Position numbers and translations under genes: made by a program. Positions 1 through 5,117 of a stretch of 14,398 nt of DNA are shown piece after piece. The notes beneath the pieces are model-generated. The model searched no databases. It saw only the letters and a program-made list of their open reading frames with translations, and was not told the origin of the DNA. Each line of letters opens with the position of its first letter. Positions within the stretch are counted from its first letter, which is position 1. This stretch comes from Paludibacter sp. GTDB lineage: Bacteria; Bacteroidota; Bacteroidia; Bacteroidales; Paludibacteraceae. The stretch lies in NCBI GenBank assembly GCA_024709185.1, contig JANJXE010000133.1, forward strand, positions 1 through 14,398. Direction: 5' to 3'.

Positions 1-662
1 ACAACGGTAAAGAATTCGTTGAAATGCATGGTCTCGACGAGTACGACTCCGAAGCAAGGTGGTATTATCCGGCGATTATGCGAACTACTACCATGGATCC
101 GCTGGCAGAAAAGTATTACAGCATTAGTCCGTATGCGTGGTGTGGGAATAATCCGGTGAATGCGGTTGACCCTGACGGAAGAGTTGTCATTTTTCTACCC
201 ATAATTCCAATTGTTGTTGAAAGTGTGGTCTATGCTTCCACTGCAATAGCTGCGGCATATTTTGGTTCTAAAATGGTTAAGGAAATAAATCAAGTTTTGG
301 ATGAAAAACAAATTGTAAAATATGAAAAATCTGTTCAACATGGAGCAAGAGAACAAAAAAGAAGAAATCAGAGGTCTATTCAAGAAAATCTTGAAATTAC
401 AAAAAAACACAAAGCAATGCTAGATAAAGGGATTCCTTCTCCTCAACCTGATGGAGGTTCAAATCCCAAAAGGCCGGTTGGAGAATGGAAAATTGGAGCT
501 ATTGTGGCTGTAGGGATTGCTATAGGTAAAGAATTACATGATAATATTGTTAAGCCAAAACTACCAAAGCAGGAGCCTGCTAAAGCAAAAACCCAAAAAA
601 ATCCAAAAAATCCAGAGATAGAAGTAAAAAAATCAAAAATACAAAACCATGAAAATCAATAA
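1..662 (+). CDS. Rhs-family polymorphic toxin, C-terminal end (5' truncated by window)
   Basis: The frame is open from the window edge (codons from base 3 read NGKEFVEMHG), so the first ATG at 24 is internal and the gene begins upstream. The first 60 or so residues are the end of the Rhs core: MHGLDEYDSEARWYY, then DPLAEKYYSISPY, GNNPVN and the DPDGR boundary motif (168-182). In this family the core forms a shell that encapsulates a variable C-terminal toxin tip. Here the tip is about 159 residues. It starts with a hydrophobic stretch (VVIFLPIIPIVVESVVYAS), continues through a charged helical part, has a second apolar patch (IGAIVAVGIAIG) and ends in a Lys/Pro/Asn-rich tail. I do not recognise the tip as a named toxin family. 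Codon composition becomes A+T-rich just after DPDGR, as expected of an exchanged tip. The stop overlaps the next gene by 14 bases, a common toxin-immunity arrangement. The Rhs call is firm; toxic activity is inferred. Confidence 0.9.
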   Translation, partial: NGKEFVEMHGLDEYDSEARWYYPAIMRTTTMDPLAEKYYSISPYAWCGNNPVNAVDPDGRVVIFLPIIPIVVESVVYASTAIAAAYFGSKMVKEINQVLDEKQIVKYEKSVQHGAREQKRRNQRSIQENLEITKKHKAMLDKGIPSPQPDGGSNPKRPVGEWKIGAIVAVGIAIGKELHDNIVKPKLPKQEPAKAKTQKNPKNPEIEVKKSKIQNHENQ

Positions 663-858
663 AATACTTCAATGGCTGTGTTATTATTCTTATATCATAG
701 TTTTTACAATATTTATTATCTATCTGCTTATTTATGCGTTTATATTAAAAAACTCATCAATAATATATTACAAGTATTTATTAATATTTCTATCAGGAAT
801 ACTATTAGGCTACATTTTTGCTGATTGTGCACATCGATTTTTAAAAAAACAAAGGTAA
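649..858 (+). CDS. Small two-helix membrane protein, candidate immunity protein for the Rhs tip
   Basis: This 69-residue protein begins MKINKI inside the last codons of the Rhs gene. It has two predicted transmembrane helices, about residues 9-33 (starting WLCYYSYIIVF) and 40-60 (YLLIFLSGILLGYIF), separated by a short polar loop, and ends in a basic tail (HRFLKKQR). By the inside-positive rule both ends would be cytoplasmic. No family is recognised. Its place immediately after a toxin tip, with a 14-base overlap, makes it the leading candidate for the cognate immunity protein, which would fit a tip acting at or in the inner membrane (inference). Its stop TAA shares its last base with the next ATG (TAATG), so the two small genes are probably translated together. 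Confidence 0.6.
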   Translation: MKINKILQWLCYYSYIIVFTIFIIYLLIYAFILKNSSIIYYKYLLIFLSGILLGYIFADCAHRFLKKQR

Positions 859-1052
859 TGAAAATGCAAGTATTATCTAAATTAACATCTATTGTTCTTA
901 TAGTCATGATTATTGTATTGCTTATTTCTTTACTATTTCATGAAGAATTGATTAAAACTGGTTTAAACTTCTGGTTTCTGGTTTTAGAAGTTATTGTCCT
1001 GCTGCTGGGAGGACTATGTGTTATATTATACTTAAAATCAAAAAAAAAGTAA
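858..1052 (+). CDS. Second small two-helix membrane protein
   Basis: This protein has 64 residues from the ATG at 858, which overlaps the previous stop by one base. An ATG two codons later (864) sits about 8 bases after AAAGG and is an alternative start. The frame is also open back to 825, but starting there would run deep into the previous gene. It has two strongly hydrophobic helices, about residues 8-27 (LTSIVLIVMIIVLLISLLF) and 36-58 (FWFLVLEVIVLLLGGLCVILY), and a KSKKK tail. Layout and size match the preceding 69-residue protein (short MK-rich start, two helices, basic tail), but I see no convincing residue-by-residue similarity. It could be a second immunity component or a diverged duplicate. 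Function is unknown. Confidence 0.5.
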   Translation: MKMQVLSKLTSIVLIVMIIVLLISLLFHEELIKTGLNFWFLVLEVIVLLLGGLCVILYLKSKKK

Positions 1053-1238
1053 CTTTGCTTTTGGTTAGAATACTGCCAGTTACAACTTTTAATCCTAAAA
1101 CCAACCACAAACTCACAAGAAGGCATAGATAATACTGCAAAAGAACAAGGGAAAAAGCCAAACCAAAAAAACACTGATTTACTGGATAACAAAAGAAATG
1201 AAATTTCAGATAAAAACAGATCAAAATATGGATTATAA
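1053..1238 (+). pseudogene. Displaced Rhs toxin-tip remnant (orphan C-terminal fragment)
   Basis: The frame directly after the TAA at 1050-1052 stays open without an ATG until TAA at 1236-1238. From about 1098 it reads like real polar protein: KPTTNSQEGIDNTAKEQGKK, then PNQKNTDLLDNKRNE and ISDKNRSKYGL. It has no start codon of its own. Its stop lies 11 bases inside the next gene if that gene starts at 1228, repeating the tip/immunity overlap of the intact Rhs gene. Rhs loci are known to keep silent C-terminal tip fragments with their immunity genes downstream of the active gene, and this fits that pattern. The upstream boundary of any homology cannot be set by eye. The fragment is short, and it could be chance open frame in A+T-rich DNA. 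Confidence 0.4.
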
Positions 1239-1794
1239 AGTGAAAGAGTATATAAACCAGTCCTGTGGTTATATTTGGAAAAGCAATAAAATAAAAGAAA
1301 ACTACAATTTTTATGACTATGAATCTCAAGAATCATTAGAGTTATACGTGATAGAGGGATTTCCAGAGTCAAAGTTCAAAGAGTTTATTAATACAAATAT
1401 TGAAGGGATTTCCATTGGTTATAATGGCGCTATAGACATCAAAGATGTTCTTAATCTTTGTCCCAATATTAGAACTATGTTTTTAGATTGTGATATGATT
1501 ATTAATACTGAGTTCTTTCAATACTTCAATAATCTTGAATATCTTTCTTTTATAGGAAATAAAAATGAAAAAGTCAATCTAATATTGCCTTTACAATTAA
1601 AGTCATTTGTTTGTATTTGGAAAAGTAAGTATCAGTTAAATCTCTTACCTGATAATAAGTTAGAATATTTAAAGATTTTAATTGCGGAGACAGATGCAAT
1701 TAATACCGAAAATAAAGTTAGAGTTAAGATAGGAGACATAAAAAGAACGACATATGCTGGTAAAAAGATTTCAAGAATATGGCTTGATAATTAG
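1228..1794 (+). CDS. Leucine-rich-repeat-like protein, candidate immunity protein
   Basis: The protein has 188 residues from ATG 1228 (MDYKVKEYINQ). An in-frame ATG at 1198 would add ten residues (MKFQIKTDQN), but 1228 gives the same short overlap with the preceding remnant as seen at the Rhs gene. No signal peptide or membrane helix is seen, so it is probably cytoplasmic. The middle carries irregular leucine-rich-like units (GISIGYNGAIDI, NIRTMFLDCDMI, NLEYLSFIGN, LKSFVCIWKSKYQLNLLP, KLEYLKILIAE), spaced roughly 20-25 residues apart like a short LRR or solenoid stack. LRR-like immunity proteins occur in polymorphic toxin loci, and the location supports that role (inference). The gene is strongly A+T-rich. 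Its 3' end overlaps the next gene by 41 bases in another frame, suggesting co-transcription. A TAACTTTG -7-like box at 1050-1057 could serve it, but no -33 partner is seen. Confidence 0.6.
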   Translation: MDYKVKEYINQSCGYIWKSNKIKENYNFYDYESQESLELYVIEGFPESKFKEFINTNIEGISIGYNGAIDIKDVLNLCPNIRTMFLDCDMIINTEFFQYFNNLEYLSFIGNKNEKVNLILPLQLKSFVCIWKSKYQLNLLPDNKLEYLKILIAETDAINTENKVRVKIGDIKRTTYAGKKISRIWLDN

Positions 1795-2269
1795 CCTTAT
1801 ACTTTTTTTATTCTCATGTAAACATGAAGAAAGTGCATTTTATAATATGATAAGAACCAATGATGACTGTATGATTGTTTGTTCTATAAAACATAGTAAC
1901 TTTCAAACGATTGAAGTTGTTATGGAAAAGAACAGAATTATTGGAATATTTGATAAGTATGACCAATCAGTTCCTCTTGAGAGTATCATTAATAGTATAA
2001 AAGAAGATCAACCAGTTGATGTGTCTGAATCCTTGTATTGGGAATTTTACACCTCACATGTCGTAGATCAGCCAAAAATAGATTCTTTGTTGAATAATAA
2101 TATTGACAAAGTCATTTTTGTGAATCATAAAAATGAGAAGATACTAAACCCGAATGTTATTCCAGACCTAACTTTAATGGAAGAACTACATATAATCAAG
2201 AGATTGTTTAATCAGAAAATTCTTATAAGACGTGATTGCGAAAGCGGATATTACTATGTGTTAAATTGA
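1754..2269 (+). CDS. Small predicted lipoprotein of unknown function
   Basis: This 171-residue protein starts inside the end of the LRR-like gene. The N-terminus has a basic start (MLVKRFQEYG), a hydrophobic core and a lipobox LFSC with Cys at residue 22, so it is predicted to be processed by signal peptidase II and anchored to a membrane facing the periplasm. The mature part is mixed alpha/beta, with stretches such as MIVCSIKHSNFQTIEVVMEK, KVIFVNHKNEKIL and a C-terminal YYYVLN. No family is recognised. It lies at the end of an Rhs tip/immunity cluster, so a lipoprotein immunity function against a periplasm-acting toxin is possible but unproven. The 41-base overlap with the upstream gene argues for co-expression. 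Base composition is A+T-rich like the rest of the cluster and unlike the next gene. Confidence 0.65.
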   Translation: MLVKRFQEYGLIISLILFLFSCKHEESAFYNMIRTNDDCMIVCSIKHSNFQTIEVVMEKNRIIGIFDKYDQSVPLESIINSIKEDQPVDVSESLYWEFYTSHVVDQPKIDSLLNNNIDKVIFVNHKNEKILNPNVIPDLTLMEELHIIKRLFNQKILIRRDCESGYYYVLN

Positions 2270-2320
2270 CCTGTTAGATTACAAATTTCCATTAACTGCA
2301 TTAAAGTATTTGAAGGGTAA

Positions 2321-2340
2321 TCCCTGCTATATTTCAGGGA
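2321..2340. terminator. Short hairpin at the 3' ends of convergent genes (weak terminator candidate)
   Basis: TCCCTG and CAGGGA form a perfect 6-base stem around an 8-base loop (CTATATTT). It lies between the end of the lipoprotein gene and the stop codon of the minus-strand histidine kinase, which falls inside the loop and stem. No long T-run follows on either strand, so intrinsic termination is uncertain. Confidence 0.25.
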
Positions 2341-3677
2341 AGCATCACCACGATCTCCGTGCCTTCTCCTTCTTTACTGTTTAGGGTAATAGCTCCCCCA
2401 TGTGCTTCCACCACGGTTTTCACATAGCTCAGACCCAACCCGAATCCCTTGGCCTCTTTACGTGCTACCGCTTTCCCACGTTCAAACATCGTGAATACTT
2501 TTTTCTGGTCTTTTTCGGAGATGCCATACCCGTTGTCGGTGACGTAAATGTACACTCCACTTTCTTTTTGTTCGCAACGGAGGATGATTTTTACGGTAGT
2601 GCCCGAGTACTTTATCGCGTTATCGATAAGATTGCTGATTGCATTCGAAAGCAAGGTTGCATCGGCTTGCAGCAGTATGGTTTCGGGTGAGAACGACAGT
2701 ATAAACTCCACGGGCTTTCGGGCCTGTATGCTGAATTTGTCGGTTAAGGGCTCCACTAATTCGCGAAGATTAATAGACGACAAATTAACTTCCAGGGTCG
2801 ATTTTTCTGCTTTTGCCACGGTAAGAATTCTATCGGTAAGTGCCTGCAGATTGAGCAGTTGCATCTGAGCAATATTAAGATATCCGGCACGTTTTACTGG
2901 ATCGTTGTACAGCTTTTCGTTAGCAAGAAGGTTATTAACCTGGGTCAGGGTTTGCAGGGGTGTAGCCATATCGTGTGTAAGGGCGTGCGAAAAATCGGTA
3001 TGCAACTGCCGCAACTGCTTTTCTTTAATAAATGAACTCATTTGGTAGAAAAGAGCATAGGCAACGAACAAAATCAGCAGGATAGAAAGTACCAAAACGA
3101 CAGCCATTTGCAAAAACACCGCCCGGTGTGGAGCAATCAGTACTGCCTGTACCCCTTCACTTTTGTCGATTCGGATGGGAATAATATCGGAATAGAGAGC
3201 GCCATTCATCACTCCGTCATAGTTGGGGCCAGTACTTTCCAGCAGCTCCCCGGTTTTGGTGTTAAACCTGTTTATAACGAATTTTCCATGAATGGAGTTC
3301 GCATCCAGCAGATTGGAAAAAATGGCACCTATCGTATCGAGAGAAATGTGTTTCTTATTAAAATACAGATACTCCTGAATGATGATGGCAAAGTCTTCGC
3401 CCGGGTTTTCGTTGCTCAATGTATCTTTTCCAGAATCAAAAAGCACCTCTCCCTCCGGATGTGATGCTCCGGGGATTTGCGTCACAGCACCCTTTTCGAA
3501 GGACTTAAACCGGCTCATAAACTCTTGTTCCACCGCAAGCGCAAAATCATCATTCAACTCCAGTTCCAGTTTGGCCTCCGTTTCCTTGTAGGCACGGTAC
3601 AGCCATATTCCCTGCAGTACAAATACCAACAGGATGGCTGTAAATGTAAAAAATTTGATGCGACCACTGTTTCTCAT
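2334..3677 (-). CDS. Two-helix sensor histidine kinase (orphan)
   Basis: This is a membrane sensor kinase of 447 residues from the ATG MRNSGRIKFF. An in-frame TTG three codons upstream is less likely and lies inside a promoter-like box. Transmembrane helices are at about residues 9-27 and 188-211. They enclose a periplasmic domain of about 160 residues with no recognised sensor fold, followed by a cytoplasmic kinase. The phospho-acceptor motif is FSHALTHDMATPLQTL with His235, where HDMATP replaces the usual HELRTP. The ATP-binding boxes are present: NLIDNAIKYS (N, about 350), DNGYGI (G1, about 381), MFERG (F), and GFGLGLSYV (G2, about 411). All key residues are intact, so it should be active. 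There is no response regulator on either side, which makes the partner unknown. It lies 45 bases downstream of the AIM24-family gene on the same strand and is probably in that operon, possibly with its own promoter as well. Confidence 0.93.
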   Translation of the reverse strand: MRNSGRIKFFTFTAILLVFVLQGIWLYRAYKETEAKLELELNDDFALAVEQEFMSRFKSFEKGAVTQIPGASHPEGEVLFDSGKDTLSNENPGEDFAIIIQEYLYFNKKHISLDTIGAIFSNLLDANSIHGKFVINRFNTKTGELLESTGPNYDGVMNGALYSDIIPIRIDKSEGVQAVLIAPHRAVFLQMAVVLVLSILLILFVAYALFYQMSSFIKEKQLRQLHTDFSHALTHDMATPLQTLTQVNNLLANEKLYNDPVKRAGYLNIAQMQLLNLQALTDRILTVAKAEKSTLEVNLSSINLRELVEPLTDKFSIQARKPVEFILSFSPETILLQADATLLSNAISNLIDNAIKYSGTTVKIILRCEQKESGVYIYVTDNGYGISEKDQKKVFTMFERGKAVARKEAKGFGLGLSYVKTVVEAHGGAITLNSKEGEGTEIVVMLP

Positions 3678-3683
3678 AGAGTG

Positions 3684-3691
3684 CAAAAGTA
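3684..3691 (-). promoter_or_regulatory. Candidate -7 box for the histidine kinase gene
   Basis: On the minus strand TACTTTTG matches the Bacteroidota -7 consensus TAnnTTTG and lies 6 bases before the kinase ATG. A TTG occurs 23 bases further upstream, slightly beyond the usual 19-21 spacing. Used as a promoter, it would give an almost leaderless message. The match is short and could be chance. Confidence 0.3.
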
Positions 3692-3722
3692 TGGTTTTTT
3701 AGCCAATAAAGTTGCAAGTTTC

Positions 3723-4523
3723 TTAAAACCTTCTGTCGCCGTCGATCAGATTCCCCAATCCTCCAAGGATGCCACCTTCTTCGCGCCGCGAACCGCCGGG
3801 CTTGGTTGCCAGCGACAGGATGCGGCCAGCCAACCTGCTGAAAGGCAACGACTGTACATACACCGTTCCCGGTCCGCGCAGGGTGGCAAAAAAGAGGCCT
3901 TCGCCACCAAAAATCGAGTTTTTTATGCCGCCGATAAATTCGATATCGTACTGAATATCGCGTGTAAAACCGACGATGCAACCGGTGTCCACCTTCAGCA
4001 CTTCTCCGGCGCGCAGCTCTTTACGGGCCAGCGTACCACCGCTGTGTACAAAGGCCATTCCGTCGCCTTCAATCTTTTGCATAATGAAACCTTCGCCGCC
4101 AAACAGTCCCACGCCGATTTTCTTTGTAAACTCGATGCCTACCGATACACCTTTGGCTGCACACAGAAAGGCATCTTTTTGACAAATAAACTTTCCCTGA
4201 AACTGCGTCAGATCGATGGGGATAATTTTGCCGGGATAGGGTGCTGCAAAGCTCACCTTCGCCTTGCCATAGTTTTGATTCTGATAGGCGGTCATAAACA
4301 AACTTTCGCCCGTAAGCACCCGCTTGCCGGCCGACCACATCTTACCCAGAATGCCCGATTCCTTCTCCGAGCCATCGCCGAAAATGGTTTCCATCCTGAT
4401 TCCGTTTTCCATCATCATAAAACTTCCCGACTCGGCAATTACCGTTTCCTGTGGGTCGAGTTCAATTTCAACATACTGCATTTCTTCGCCGTAAATGGCA
4501 TAATCAATTTCGTGAGCGCGCAT
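3723..4523 (-). CDS. AIM24 / TIGR00266 family protein
   Basis: The protein has 266 residues from an ATG (MRAHEIDYAIYGEEMQYVEI). It belongs to the TIGR00266/AIM24 (DUF124) family, recognised by the opening pattern around ELDPQETVIAESGSFMMM and the glycine-rich repeats GVGLFGGEGFIMQKIEGDG and NSIFGGEGLFFATLRGPG. It also has the VQSLPFSRLAGRIL segment typical of the C-terminal third. Members are all-beta proteins, soluble in bacteria and linked to mitochondrial organisation in yeast; the biochemical role is not established. The C-terminus ends in a Gly/Arg-rich tail (GGSRREEGGILGGLGNLIDG) that may be flexible. Length is normal for the family. It begins 4 bases after the DUF134 stop, so the two are almost certainly co-transcribed. 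There is no signal peptide, consistent with a cytoplasmic or membrane-peripheral location. Confidence 0.9.
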   Translation of the reverse strand: MRAHEIDYAIYGEEMQYVEIELDPQETVIAESGSFMMMENGIRMETIFGDGSEKESGILGKMWSAGKRVLTGESLFMTAYQNQNYGKAKVSFAAPYPGKIIPIDLTQFQGKFICQKDAFLCAAKGVSVGIEFTKKIGVGLFGGEGFIMQKIEGDGMAFVHSGGTLARKELRAGEVLKVDTGCIVGFTRDIQYDIEFIGGIKNSIFGGEGLFFATLRGPGTVYVQSLPFSRLAGRILSLATKPGGSRREEGGILGGLGNLIDGDRRF

Positions 4524-4527
4524 TTTA

Positions 4528-4944
4528 TCAGGTTTTTAATTTGTAAATCGGTGTAAGTTCATCACTGTTGTACCGGTCGCAGTATTTACAGGGCAGATGC
4601 TGGTGGATTCCTCCAATGAGTTTGTGGCAGCGATCGCACCGGAACCATTCCTGATCAAACTCCACATTCCCCCCTTCGATAACAATCATTTTCCCTTCCA
4701 CAAAAGCTTTGGCCATTGACCGGCGTGCACTTTCATAAATACGGGTCAATGTAGGCCGCGATACCTTCATACGTTCAGCAGCCTGTTCCTGCAACAATCC
4801 TTCATAGTCGAGCAACCGTATAGACTCGTATTCATCGATGGATAATACGATGGTCTCCAACTCGCGACGAGGAATGCCGTAAGGCTTAAAACCTTTCATA
4901 AGGGGCGGAGAAACAATTCTACGGTTGTTTTTGGGGCGGGGCAT
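4528..4944 (-). CDS. UPF0251 / DUF134 predicted DNA-binding protein
   Basis: This 138-residue protein starts MPRPKNNRRIVSPP, the hallmark N-terminus of UPF0251 (DUF134). The KGFKPYGIP motif follows, then a sigma-70 region-4-like helix-turn-helix at about residues 48-75 (LLQEQAAERMKVSRPTLTRI). The C-terminus carries a zinc-ribbon-like arrangement with Cys103, Cys106, Cys119 and Cys122 (CDRC and CKYC) plus HQH between them, an extension not found in every member. The family is annotated as a predicted transcription regulator; targets are unknown. From memory, relatives often lie near iron-sulfur or molybdenum-cofactor accessory genes, which are absent here. As first gene of a minus-strand run with the AIM24 gene and the kinase, it may regulate its own operon and perhaps the divergent PBP gene. 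Confidence 0.9.
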   Translation of the reverse strand: MPRPKNNRRIVSPPLMKGFKPYGIPRRELETIVLSIDEYESIRLLDYEGLLQEQAAERMKVSRPTLTRIYESARRSMAKAFVEGKMIVIEGGNVEFDQEWFRCDRCHKLIGGIHQHLPCKYCDRYNSDELTPIYKLKT

Positions 4945-5057
4945 CTTTTTAAATGATTAATGTTTAATGATAAATTAGTACTGGGTGGACATTGAAGGTC
5001 ATTCTCGTCCGATGTTTTAACAACAAATACTACTGAAATGTTGGTTAATATTAGTGA

Positions 5058-5095
5058 CAAAGGTATAAAAAATCAGTTCATTTACACTACCTTTG
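5058..5095. promoter_or_regulatory. Divergent promoter pair: inverted-repeat -7 boxes
   Basis: CAAAGGTA (5058-5065) and TACCTTTG (5088-5095) are exact reverse complements separated by 22 A+T-rich bases. Each reads TAnnTTTG outward: the right one toward the PBP gene (ATG 23 bases after it), the left one toward DUF134 (leader of about 110 bases). Neither has a clear TTTG -33 element at the usual distance. The rest of the 173-base intergenic region (4945-5117) is A+T-rich with nothing else recognised. Confidence 0.45.
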
Positions 5096-5117
5096 CACCG
5101 TATTTTAATCGTTGCAT

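Noticed and set aside
938..1372. Minus-strand open frames of 144 and 102 codons
   Set aside because: They are Phe/Leu/Ser-rich translations of the complement of A-rich coding sequence. No start signals or family features are seen.
3477..4556. A 359-codon open frame on the plus strand
   Set aside because: It lies opposite the AIM24 gene and the start of the histidine kinase, both with clear family motifs. Its translation has no recognisable domain.
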